This document shows positions 45,768 to 55,300 of a stretch of DNA of 64,000 nucleotides, one piece after another; within the stretch, counting starts at the first letter, position 1, and every line of letters begins with the position of its first letter. A model generated the notes under the pieces. That model searched no databases. It saw nothing but the letters and a program-made list of their open reading frames with translations, and was not told the DNA's origin. Where the stretch lies: assembly GCA_016287755.1 (NCBI GenBank), contig JAEEWT010000002.1, positions 124,001 to 188,000 of the forward strand. Direction: 5' to 3'. The translations under genes were made by a program, and so were the position numbers. The stretch is from Prevotella sp. Its GTDB lineage: Bacteria; Bacteroidota; Bacteroidia; Bacteroidales; Bacteroidaceae.

Positions 45768-46738
45768 TTGTTTCTCTTCATCATCTTATCCGTATAGGCT
45801 TTCAGCTCCTGCTTACTCTCCTCCGGCACTTGTACGGCAGCAAGATACTTACGACTCTCGTCAAAATAATAGCGGATGCGTTCTTCAGCCAAACGGTTCA
45901 CGCCTATATTATTATATAATGTAGTAACTGCGGCTATCTTCTGCTGAGGATCAGGATTCACGGCATTCACCCACTTCTCCAGTTCCTTTCGCTGTGCTTC
46001 ATCGGCTTTGTTAAATGCGTTGATGAGCATGAAGGTCTTCTTGTTGCAGAGGATATCGCCACCGATGGCCTTGCCAAACACTTTCGGATCGCCATATATA
46101 TCAAGGAAATCATCCTGCAGCTGGAAGGCGAGTCCGATCTGTTCCCCGAACTTATACAGGTTTTCCGCATCTGAAGCAGAGGCGCCACCGAGGATGGCTC
46201 CGATCTTCAAAGCACAAGCCAACAATACACTTGTTTTCAAACGGATCATCTCGATATACTCCTCTTCACGCACATCATCCCGTGTTTCAAAAGTCATATC
46301 ATACTGCTGTCCTTCACCTATCTCCAAGGTGGTTTCTGTGAACACATCCAGTACAGCATCCATATGTTCCTGGGGGCATTGCATCATCAGTTTGAATGCC
46401 ATGAGCAACATCGTATCACCTGAGAGAATGGCCGTATTGGCATCCCATTTCACATGAACAGTGGGATGACCGCGACGCATGTCTGCATGATCCATCAAGT
46501 CGTCATGCAACAGAGTGAAGTTATGATAGGTCTCCAAGCCACAGGCCTGCGGCAAGATACGCTCAGGATCCTCCTGATAGAGGTTATAGGCCAGCATCAT
46601 CAAGGTAGGACGGATGCGTTTGCCACCCAACGACAGGGTATAACGAATAGGCTCGTAAAGACTAGCTGGCTGACGGTTGTAAGGCATCTCATCGATATAA
46701 TTGTTGATGAGTTGCAGGATTTCGTTGGCTGTTTTCAT
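45764..46738 (-). CDS. Trans-polyprenyl diphosphate synthase
   Basis: A 324-residue all-helical isoprenoid chain-extending enzyme. The first Asp-rich motif is LLHDDLMDHADMRRG, the second FQLQDDFLDIYGD; GGKRIRPTLMMLAYNLY and GDTMLLMAFKLM are also typical. It condenses isopentenyl diphosphate with an allylic primer; chain length (farnesyl, geranylgeranyl or longer) is not certain. Overlaps of 4 nt on both sides couple it to tonB and tatD. ispH at 49227 supplies its substrates. Confidence 0.92.
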   Translation of the reverse strand: MKTANEILQLINNYIDEMPYNRQPASLYEPIRYTLSLGGKRIRPTLMMLAYNLYQEDPERILPQACGLETYHNFTLLHDDLMDHADMRRGHPTVHVKWDANTAILSGDTMLLMAFKLMMQCPQEHMDAVLDVFTETTLEIGEGQQYDMTFETRDDVREEEYIEMIRLKTSVLLACALKIGAILGGASASDAENLYKFGEQIGLAFQLQDDFLDIYGDPKVFGKAIGGDILCNKKTFMLINAFNKADEAQRKELEKWVNAVNPDPQQKIAAVTTLYNNIGVNRLAEERIRYYFDESRKYLAAVQVPEESKQELKAYTDKMMKRNK

Positions 46739-47448
46739 ATCTTAAATACGATTGGGATTGATATCATGGTACGGCACACCTTGCCGTGATCTTCTCCAGG
46801 TTTCCACTTGGGCATCAAACGCACCACCCGTACTGCCTCACGGTCGAGGTCGGGATGACGCGGACGAACGACCTTAATCTCAGATGTGCTACCATCGGTA
46901 TTGACAATAAAGGAGATGACCACAGTGCCCTGTTGGTTCTGACGACGGGCAGATTCCGGGTATTTCAGGTTCTTGGTGAGCCACTTCATAAACTCGGTCA
47001 TTCCACCGGGAAACTCTGGCAACCGTTCCACCACGCGGAAGTTCAGGGGATTATTGTCGGCATCGATGGCCACTGGCGGTATGGGTGGAACCTTCTCTTG
47101 CTCGGCAGCTTCCGTCTCCCCTTCGAACAACTCCTGACGATTTTCCGCCAAACGGTCGGTAGCTTCTTTCATCACAGGTTCATCCACAGGATTGAGACGA
47201 GTGGGAGGTGCCGACTCCTCCTCGGGTTCCTCCATAACAGCAATCATATCCTCCTGATCAACAGCAGCCTTCAGTTCCAGTTCCTGAACGACTTCATCCA
47301 ACAGTTCCTCGTTATACTCCACCGCCCCATCCCTGAAGTTCAGTTCCAAGGCAACGACAAGAACAGCCAGCACGAGTACTAACCCCAGCAGGAATCTTTT
47401 CTTCCACTGGTGCTCCAAATCGGCTTCGTATGATTTCTTGACTTCCAA
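46735..47448 (-). CDS. tonB: Energy transducer TonB
   Basis: A 237-residue protein with a short cytoplasmic start, one membrane segment (RFLLGLVLVLAVLVVALEL, about 18-36), an acidic and Pro-containing periplasmic spacer and the TonB_C domain (about 150-237: RVVERLPEFPGG, LKYPESARRQNQQGTVVISFIV, AVRVVRLMPKWKPG). It passes proton-motive energy from ExbB/ExbD to outer-membrane receptors. First gene of the tonB, prenyl synthase, tatD operon. Confidence 0.93.
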   Translation of the reverse strand: MEVKKSYEADLEHQWKKRFLLGLVLVLAVLVVALELNFRDGAVEYNEELLDEVVQELELKAAVDQEDMIAVMEEPEEESAPPTRLNPVDEPVMKEATDRLAENRQELFEGETEAAEQEKVPPIPPVAIDADNNPLNFRVVERLPEFPGGMTEFMKWLTKNLKYPESARRQNQQGTVVISFIVNTDGSTSEIKVVRPRHPDLDREAVRVVRLMPKWKPGEDHGKVCRTMISIPIVFKI

Positions 47449-47554
47449 GTTACACTAAAATGCTGTTTTTTTCGTTATGATAATGATTGCTTTGCAAAAT
47501 TAGTATAGATATTTGTAAAAAAGGTGTATCTTTGCACTAAAATAAATGAATTAA

Positions 47555-48505
47555 ATGAAAAAAGTCATATTTTGCCTCTTCTTCACGCTCATCAGTGTAC
47601 TCACATGGGCTCAAGACAGTCAGACGGGATACAATTTCCTGCGACTGCCAGTGAGTGCGCATGCAGCAGCATTAGGCAGTGACAATATCTCCATCATCGA
47701 AGACGATCCCTCGCTGATGTTCCATAATCCGGCCCTACTCTCATCGGTAAGCGACAAGAGTCTGAACCTGAACTACATGAACTACATGGAAGGAGCCAAT
47801 GCCGCCAGTGCATCGTTCAGTAAGATCGTCAAGGAGAAAGCTACGATTGGCGTCATGGCACAGTTCCTGGACTATGGGAAGATGAAGGAGGTGGATGAGC
47901 ATAACGTACAGACTGGCGAGTTCTCGGCAAAGGATATCGCCATTGCCGGTGCCCTCTCCTATCAGTTAGGCACGAACATCGTGGGCGGTATTACGGCACG
48001 TCTCATTACATCGTACATCGGTGACTATAACGCATTCGCCATGGGAGTTGACTTAGGTGTGAACTACTACGACCCAGAGAAGGAATGGTCGGTATCGGCC
48101 ACCGTCAAGAACCTCGGTGGAGAACTGGATGCCTTTGAGGAGGAATACAATAAGCTGCCGCTCGATCTGCAGATCGGAGCCAGCAAACGACTCATCGGGT
48201 CACCGCTCAGACTGTCGGCCACACTCGTTGATATGAACCATCTGGATAAGAAATTCATCCACCATCTCGTGGCAGGTGCCGATGTGATCCTATCACCGCA
48301 AATCTACGTGGCCATCGGTTATAATTTCCGCAGAGCCAGTGAGATGGAGATTGTAAGCAACGACGAGGAGCGGGGCAGCAGTCATGGAGCAGGTCTTTCC
48401 TTAGGCGGTGGTATTCAGTTGGACCGCTTCAAGTTGAACGTTGCCTACGGCAAGTACCATGTATCATCGCACTCTCTGCTCATCAGCGCAAGCTTTGCGC
48501 TGTGA
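47555..48505 (+). CDS. porQ: Type IX secretion system protein PorQ
   Basis: A 316-residue outer-membrane protein with signal peptide (MKKVIFCLFFTLISVLTWAQ) and the PorQ-type start GYNFLRLPVSAHAAALGSDNISIIEDDPSLMFHNPALLS, then barrel strands to the end (GKYHVSSHSLLISASFAL). PorQ anchors PorZ at the cell surface in the type IX attachment complex. It is followed by cmk and ispH, the same neighbours I recall for porQ in Porphyromonas gingivalis. A TATCTTTG box lies about 20 nt upstream of the ATG. Confidence 0.88.
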   Translation: MKKVIFCLFFTLISVLTWAQDSQTGYNFLRLPVSAHAAALGSDNISIIEDDPSLMFHNPALLSSVSDKSLNLNYMNYMEGANAASASFSKIVKEKATIGVMAQFLDYGKMKEVDEHNVQTGEFSAKDIAIAGALSYQLGTNIVGGITARLITSYIGDYNAFAMGVDLGVNYYDPEKEWSVSATVKNLGGELDAFEEEYNKLPLDLQIGASKRLIGSPLRLSATLVDMNHLDKKFIHHLVAGADVILSPQIYVAIGYNFRRASEMEIVSNDEERGSSHGAGLSLGGGIQLDRFKLNVAYGKYHVSSHSLLISASFAL

Positions 48506-48510
48506 GCTAT

Positions 48511-48531
48511 TTGATAATTGACAATTGATTA
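48511..48531 (+). repeat. Three 7-bp repeats between porQ and cmk
   Basis: TTGATAA, TTGACAA and TTGATTA (48511, 48518, 48525) fill the gap up to the cmk ATG. Confidence 0.7.
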
Positions 48532-49226
48532 TGATGAAGAAGATTACAATAGCTATAGACGGTCATTCCTCTTGCGGGAAATCGACCATGGCCAAGGACC
48601 TGGCCAAGAAGGTGGGATATATCTATGTGGATACAGGTGCCATGTACCGCGCTGTTACCCTCTATGCCCTGCGCAACGGATTGTTCAACGAGGATGACAG
48701 TATCCGCGAAGAGGAACTGAAAGAGAAGATGCCCGACATCAATATCTCATTCAAACTCAATGAGGAGACAGGAAGACCTGACACTTACCTGAATGATGAA
48801 CTGGTAGAACAGGATATCCGCACCATGGAAGTGTCGAACCGCGTATCGCCCATCGCTGCCCTACCCTTTGTCCGCGAGGCCTTGGTTGCCCAGCAGCAGA
48901 AGATGGGTGAGGAGAAAGGTATCGTGATGGACGGTCGTGACATCGGTACTGTGGTCTTCCCCAATGCAGAAATGAAAGTGTTCGTTACTGCCTCTGCCGA
49001 GGTGCGGGCAGAACGTCGTTACAAGGAACTGATTGCGAAAGGAATGGAAGCCGACTACGATGAGATTCTGAAGAATGTGCAGGAACGCGATTTCATCGAT
49101 TCGCACCGTGAGGCGTCTCCCCTGCGCCAAGCCGAGGATGCACTTGTCCTTGACAATAGTAACATGACCATTCCTGAACAGAATGAATGGCTCTACGAAC
49201 GGTTCTTGGAAAGGGTAGCTGATTAG
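48531..49226 (+). CDS. cmk: Cytidylate kinase
   Basis: A 231-residue nucleoside monophosphate kinase, CMP/dCMP to CDP/dCDP. It has the true P-loop [32 protein letters not shown] (CMP binding), [26 protein letters not shown] and the lid [24 protein letters not shown] codons at 48531 and 48534 are adjacent; either is possible. Its stop touches the convergent ispH stop with no gap. Confidence 0.95.
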   Translation: MMKKITIAIDGHSSCGKSTMAKDLAKKVGYIYVDTGAMYRAVTLYALRNGLFNEDDSIREEELKEKMPDINISFKLNEETGRPDTYLNDELVEQDIRTMEVSNRVSPIAALPFVREALVAQQQKMGEEKGIVMDGRDIGTVVFPNAEMKVFVTASAEVRAERRYKELIAKGMEADYDEILKNVQERDFIDSHREASPLRQAEDALVLDNSNMTIPEQNEWLYERFLERVAD

Positions 49227-50102
49227 TTACTTGAGAATGGCATCACGGCACTCCTCCATCAGCCATTTCGGCGTACTGGTGGCACCGCAGATACCAATGG
49301 TCTTTAGTTCATCGTTGAACCACGACGGGTCAATCTCATTAGGACCTTCTATCAGATGACTGTTGGCATTCACTCGCTGACATTCATTGAAGAGAACCCT
49401 GCCATTACTACTTTTCCTCCCACAAACAAAGAGGAGCAGATCATGACGGGCAGCGAAGGCAGCAATGCTCGGCATACGGTTCGCTACCTGTCGGCAGATG
49501 GTGTCGAAACTTTTGAATGTGGCATCAGGCGAGATATTCTGCTTGATATACTCGATGATCCGCTGGAACTCATCCAACGACTTAGTGGTCTGGGAATACA
49601 GATAGATATCGCGACTGAAATCCAACTTCTTCACATCCTCGAAACTGGCAATGACAATCGCGTTGTTCTCCGTCTGCCCCACCAGTCCTAACACTTCAGC
49701 ATGACCAGGTTTCCCGAAGATGACAATCTGCTTCTTACCTTTTGCTTGCTGTTCCTCATCCTTCGAGTCGTACTGCTTCTTGATGCGGCGCTGCAACTGG
49801 AGCACCACAGGACAAGTAGCATCGATAATCTCAATATTGTTCTTGCGAGCCAAAGCATATGTCTCAGGCGGTTCACCATGCGCACGCAGTAACACCTTTG
49901 CATCATGCAGTTGCTTGAGGTCCTCATGGTTGATGGTAACCAATCCCATCTGGCGCAGTCGTTCACACTCCATTCCGTTATGAACGATATCGCCCAGACA
50001 ATAGAGCGTACTGCCTTTCGCCAGTTCTTCCTCCGCCTTGCGGATTGCCGTGGTCACCCCAAAGCAGAAACCTGATCCTGTGTCTATCTCTACCTGATAC
50101 AT
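49227..50102 (-). CDS. ispH: 4-Hydroxy-3-methylbut-2-enyl diphosphate reductase
   Basis: A 291-residue iron-sulfur enzyme of the MEP pathway making IPP and DMAPP. Cluster cysteines are Cys13 (SGFCFGVTTAI), one in IDATCPVVLQLQ (about 97) and one near the end (IGICGATSTPKWLMEE, about 272). LRAHGEPPETY and VCGRKSSNGRVLF are family marks. No S1-domain extension is present. Confidence 0.95.
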   Translation of the reverse strand: MYQVEIDTGSGFCFGVTTAIRKAEEELAKGSTLYCLGDIVHNGMECERLRQMGLVTINHEDLKQLHDAKVLLRAHGEPPETYALARKNNIEIIDATCPVVLQLQRRIKKQYDSKDEEQQAKGKKQIVIFGKPGHAEVLGLVGQTENNAIVIASFEDVKKLDFSRDIYLYSQTTKSLDEFQRIIEYIKQNISPDATFKSFDTICRQVANRMPSIAAFAARHDLLLFVCGRKSSNGRVLFNECQRVNANSHLIEGPNEIDPSWFNDELKTIGICGATSTPKWLMEECRDAILK

Positions 50103-50142
50103 ATTCTATGCCTTTCCCTCATTGCTAATTTATCCATTGCAA

Positions 50143-51264
50143 TTAGCCTTCTTTCCTAACACGGTAGCCCTTGATATCGTTGAAGTACTTCTCCAATAGC
50201 TCACCGGCAGCCATGAAAGAGGTCTTCTCACCCCGTAAAACTGTCTGCTCGGTCTTCAACAACTGCTGCTCGATCATCTGGTTATGGTAGAACGAGTTGC
50301 GCAATTGCTCGTTGATGGTCTCGTACATCCAGTACTTGCTTTGTTCGTTTCTGCGAACATCGAAATAACCGTTTGCCTTGACGAAGTCGATATACTGATA
50401 GATCATATCCCAGATCTCCTTGATGCCCGTACCATAGAATCCGCTGTAGCACAGAACCTTTGGCAGCCATCCGCTATCGGGCATAGGGAAGAAATGCAGG
50501 GCGTTGCGGAAATTCGTAGCGGCCATCTGGCACTTATCGACATTGTTGCCGTCGCATTTATTAATGACGATACCGTCGCTAATCTCCATGATACCGCGTT
50601 TGATACCCTGCAACTCATCACCCGTTCCTGCCAGTTGGATGAGCAGGAAGAAGTCGACCATCGAATGACAGGCCGTCTCGCTCTGGCCTACACCAACGGT
50701 CTCCACGAACACCTTGTCGTACCCTGCTGCCTCGCAAAGGATGATGGTTTCACGTGTCTTACGGGCCACACCGCCCAAGGAGCCTGCTGTGGGCGAAGGA
50801 CGGATGAAGGCCTCCGGTCTGACAGACAGTTTCTCCATACGGGTCTTGTCGCCCAAGATACTACCTTTCGAGCGTTCTGAACTGGGGTCGATGGCCAACA
50901 CCGCCAGTTTACCGCCACGTTCGTCGAGCACATGACAGCCGAAGGCATCAATGGAAGTACTCTTACCAGCACCGGGTACACCACTGATGCCGATACGGAT
51001 ACTGTTACCGCTATAGGGCAGACATTTCTCAATGACTTCCTGTGCCTTGACCTGATGAGCGGGGTTCACACTCTCCACAAGCGTCACCGCCTGACTGAGG
51101 ATGGTGACGTTGCCTTTGATGATCCCCTCCACCATGTCGGCCACACTGATCTCACGACGACGGAAGCGCCCTCGCTGTAGGTAAGGGTTGACGATCGACT
51201 GCTGGGTAACGCCTGCGTTTACCTGCAATCCTTTGTATTCTTCGCTATTCTCTGGATGGTCCAT
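50143..51264 (-). CDS. meaB: Methylmalonyl-CoA mutase-associated GTPase MeaB
   Basis: A 373-residue SIMIBI-class GTPase protecting and reloading B12-dependent methylmalonyl-CoA mutase. P-loop GISGVPGAGKSTSIDAFG, Walker B-type AVLAIDPSSERSKGSILGDKTRM, FVETVGVGQSE and the NKCDG guanine motif are intact. The mutase genes are not in the window. A 7-bp repeat fills the upstream gap. Confidence 0.94.
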   Translation of the reverse strand: MDHPENSEEYKGLQVNAGVTQQSIVNPYLQRGRFRRREISVADMVEGIIKGNVTILSQAVTLVESVNPAHQVKAQEVIEKCLPYSGNSIRIGISGVPGAGKSTSIDAFGCHVLDERGGKLAVLAIDPSSERSKGSILGDKTRMEKLSVRPEAFIRPSPTAGSLGGVARKTRETIILCEAAGYDKVFVETVGVGQSETACHSMVDFFLLIQLAGTGDELQGIKRGIMEISDGIVINKCDGNNVDKCQMAATNFRNALHFFPMPDSGWLPKVLCYSGFYGTGIKEIWDMIYQYIDFVKANGYFDVRRNEQSKYWMYETINEQLRNSFYHNQMIEQQLLKTEQTVLRGEKTSFMAAGELLEKYFNDIKGYRVRKEG

Positions 51265-51274
51265 GTATAAGATA

Positions 51275-51309
51275 AGAGATGAGAGATGAGAGATGAGAGA
51301 TGAGTGATG
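51275..51309 (-). repeat. 7-bp tandem repeat upstream of meaB
   Basis: AGAGATG occurs four times back to back, then AGTGATG (51275, 51282, 51289, 51296, 51303). The tract lies between the DUF1573 stop and the meaB start. Confidence 0.9.
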
Positions 51310-51314
51310 AAGGG

Positions 51315-52382
51315 TTATTTTACATTCAGAGGAATCACCAGCTTCGGAGCTCCCGGAGCATTGGTAATCATCAGTACACGGGGTTTCGTACGAACATTGC
51401 GAAGCACCTTCGCATCGGCAGTAATCCTCAGCATGGTCGTCTCATGAGGCTTGATATGTCGCTTGTCCAACTTCACCTTCAATCCGGCGGTGGACAATTG
51501 CAAGGAATTGATATCAAGAGGCGATTTACCTACGTTCGAGATAGAGACCAACTCGGTCTTCTTCGACTTCTTGCCGAAGTCAAGATCCACATACTCACGC
51601 GACAGCAGAATTTCCGGAGCGTTCTCCAACTGACTCTCTGTGTATTGGGTGAAGGATGGTAACAAGACGGCCGACACGGTGATCTCCTTTTCAGGAGCAA
51701 CCTTATCACCCGGGAACATACCGAGGAAGATACTTGTCTGCGTAAGACCATAGTCGCGCAACTTACGGGAATCAAGGGATATACTGATTGTTCCCTGTCG
51801 TCCCGGGGCGATGGTAGTGGGTGAGACGATGGCATTGAGGTATTCCGGCAGATGCATCACGGTCGGAGTGATCGACTTGGCACCAGCATTCAAGATATGG
51901 ATCTTCTCCATCGGCATATCCCCACGTGTCACATCATCGAACTCAATATCGTTCTTGTCGGCCTTGATATCCACCAAGGTATAGTCGTAGGTGCCTTCAT
52001 AATCCACCAGTTCCTCTACCACTATTCCACGGATGGACAGGTAATAAGGCTTATCGGAAGCGTTGCTGTAGATGCCTACATCCTTCATGAAATGTCCTAA
52101 CTGACGGGCATCATAGGTGGCAGAGATCGTAAAACCGTCGCCAGCAGGAATCGCAGAATGGGGATACTCCACCGATGTACAACCGCAGCTGGTCTTGATG
52201 GTCTTGATGGTCAGCGGGGCAAACCCACTGTTCTGCATCTCGAACTTCACCGTTACAGGACGTTCATAAAGCACACTTCCGCAATCGATCACATCGGTCT
52301 TTGCGGTAATCTTCTGTGCCTGTGCATGGATGGTTGCCCATGCACAAAGCGCTAATAGTATTGTTGTTTTGTTCATCATCAT
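51315..52382 (-). CDS. Exported DUF1573 domain protein
   Basis: A 355-residue protein with signal peptide (TTILLALCAWATIHAQAQ) and DUF1573/ASPM-type immunoglobulin-like modules. The first (about 25-105) has FEMQNSGFAPLTIKTIKTSCGCTSVEYPHSAIPAGDG, the hallmark with CGC. A second and third follow (KIHILNAGAKSITPTV; VSISNVGKSPLDIN). Exact function is not established. Its ATG overlaps the alpha-2-macroglobulin stop by 4 nt, so the two are co-translated. Confidence 0.9.
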   Translation of the reverse strand: MMMNKTTILLALCAWATIHAQAQKITAKTDVIDCGSVLYERPVTVKFEMQNSGFAPLTIKTIKTSCGCTSVEYPHSAIPAGDGFTISATYDARQLGHFMKDVGIYSNASDKPYYLSIRGIVVEELVDYEGTYDYTLVDIKADKNDIEFDDVTRGDMPMEKIHILNAGAKSITPTVMHLPEYLNAIVSPTTIAPGRQGTISISLDSRKLRDYGLTQTSIFLGMFPGDKVAPEKEITVSAVLLPSFTQYTESQLENAPEILLSREYVDLDFGKKSKKTELVSISNVGKSPLDINSLQLSTAGLKVKLDKRHIKPHETTMLRITADAKVLRNVRTKPRVLMITNAPGAPKLVIPLNVK

Positions 52383-55300
52383 TTAATTACGATAGTCTGC
52401 GACTTTGTCGTACCCATATACTCAGGACTGTAAGCACACTGCACCACGCAGGTACCTGTCTCGTAAGTGCCGGGACGGTCGATGTAATACTCCGACTCTA
52501 CTACATGCTTCCCTTTTGATAGGATATCAAAGTAGTAATGGGTAGTCTGATCCTTAGGCGCGCAGTAATAGCCCCAGTGATAACCGCTTCGCTGATTTAC
52601 CGGCTCCATACAGGCAGCCCGCTTGTCAATGAGCTGTACATAGTCGTAGTCTTGGTCGGCCTCGATAGTCAGGCGCACCACTACACGGTCGCCAACCTTC
52701 AGGTTTGTCACGGGCTTTCCATCCTGTGTAAGCAGTTGTCGTCTTACCTTCAGACCCGCACTATGATCTTCTACCGAAGACGTAGGCTGCAGGAACTGTG
52801 CATAGACAGCTCCCCATGAGGTGCCCGTACTACTCTTCTCGGCCGTCAACGAACGCGCCTCCTTTTCGGGAACGACGGTCTTGACATACCCCATGCCTGC
52901 CGTTGCCTTGGGCAGATCGAGCTGTTTTCCGTCAACCTTCAGCACGGTCTGCTCCTGATGTCCAAGCTGTTCAGTATTCCCGTTGAGGAAAGCGAACACC
53001 GCATTGACACAATTGATTGGAGTGTCCCAGTTCTGTGTACGTTTCTGTAACAGCAACCATCTACGCAGTTCCGTGATGGTCTGCTGATCCTTCGGTGTCA
53101 ACAACTGCCATGCCTCAATCACTGCCGTCTGGGTAGGAATGCGATAGTCGAACCACGAATAGCCGGCACGAGGTGTATCGAAGTAGCGTCCTTGCTCCTC
53201 GGTATAGACCATATACTCTTTCAGACTCTTCATATAGATGTCGGCTTTCTCTTTCTTACCGTTACGGGCAAGTACTACAGCCATCTTCGCCTTGGCATAC
53301 ATCGACTGCTTGGTATTCATCTTCTCCAGTTTCCCAAGCAGATAATCCGTAGCCTCCTGCTCCTTCGCATTCAGCTCACGGTTGGAGATGGCATTGATAT
53401 ACACCCACTGTAAGGCATGGGAGTACCATATATATACCTTCTCGCCCTTCTTCTCCCGACGCTTCATGTCGGCCACCTCATCGATAACGATCTCGCTGAG
53501 ATAGCTATTGGCTTGTGAGAGAATATTCTTTGTGGCAGCATCAGTACCGATGAGCAGGTTCAGACGGGTAAGGAACTCCATCACCTCGGCAGTCATGCTG
53601 GGTGAACCCTTCATTCCTTCCCACCAGGAGAAGGAACCGTCGTCAAGCTGCAGTTTCTTCAACTGCTCCAGAGCCATATCCAGTCGGTTGGCAAGGGCAT
53701 TCTCATCGAAGAAATTAGCCAAGGCCTTCTTCTGACTACTCTCATCTTCTGCGTCGAGCACCCAAGGAGTTTCGTTCAGCACCAATGCCTTCAGCTCCTG
53801 GTTCTTCTCCAAGGCACTCATCAGGGAGGTTTCATTCCCCTCTTCCCGTTGCCATTGTGCGAACACGCTCTTCACCTGAGGAACCTGACCAATCAGATGC
53901 GAAGCCAGTTTGTTGGCATAATAAGCTGCCGCCAGACTGATGGCGTTTTTCTCATTCACATCACCCACGAAGGGAAGTGTCTGTACCATCAGCCATGCCG
54001 GGTTATTGGTATATTCCACGGTAATCTTAGTGTTCTTCGCATCTGATGGAACGAGCTTGGTAAGATCAATAGTCTTCACCCCAGGCTCATGCTGGGTAAA
54101 CGGTGCCGTCTTGGTTACCACCTCGCTATTCGGCAAGATGGGCAGATAATGCTGTTCACCATCACTGAAACCGTCGCCATAGGCAATAATCTTACAGATC
54201 AGCAGACTCGGTGTCTGCTCGTTCGGCTCTACACGGAAGGTGGCACTACCTGTATCGCCCTGCTTCACGCTGAACGGTTGGGTAGATTCAAAGACCGTCT
54301 GCTCCGTTTCGGGATCAATCAAACGGATACCCACCTGTCCTGTCACATCCTTCTCTGCGGTATTGAATATCTTCGTGGTGATACTGGCCTTGTCGCCTAT
54401 ACGCAGGAAACGTGGCATATTTGGCTGTACCATCACATCCTTCTTTGCCACAGCAATACCATCCAGCATCCCGTAGTTCATCTCCTTGTCGTGAGCCAAG
54501 CCCATGAACTTCCATGTGGTAACACTCTCAGGTAGAGTGAAGCGCAAAGCAACATTTCCGTTCTCATCCGCTACCAATGCAGGATAGAAGAATGCCGTTT
54601 CGTTGAGGTTCTCACGTACCTGCGACTCATCCATCTGCTGACCATCGGATGCAACAACACCCTCTACCGAACCAGTAAGATTCGCTTTCTTCTGGACGCC
54701 ATAACCTACCACGACCACTTCATTAAGTTCTGGTTCTGAAGAATCGGCTGCATTCATGACAGCCACTTCCTCTTCTGCCACAGCCGCCTTACTCATCATC
54801 GCCATGTCAGCATTTCTTGTCACACCTGTTGCCATCGGTGCTCCAAGCATCGATCGTCCGCGGATGCGTACGCCATAGTAACTGAACCGAGAAGCAAACT
54901 CGGTAATATCATCTGTGAAAGATGAGTAAGCGATTCGAGGATAAGTGATTTTTGGAAGTTTCTGAAAAGCCGACACATAAAACGATCCAGACGACCGGTA
55001 CTGCCAACTGTTATAGGGCAGGTTCTGCGAGATTCCTGTATTGAAGTTCCAATAATGCATGGCGAGCTGATCCAAACTCTTGTCGAACATCGTTGCCATG
55101 AACTGTGCATTGGCCGGTGTACCGTCGGGATTGGTGATATTCAGTGTCCACTCCTCTTTTTGTCCTGGAGTAAGCAGATCGCGGAACGTCACCCACTTCA
55201 CCTTCAGTTTCTTGTCGGGAAGCGGTCGTTCTATAACCGTAGAATGGGTATAGACATTTCCTTCTTTTACCCACGCATAATTCAGACGCAGTCCGGAACC

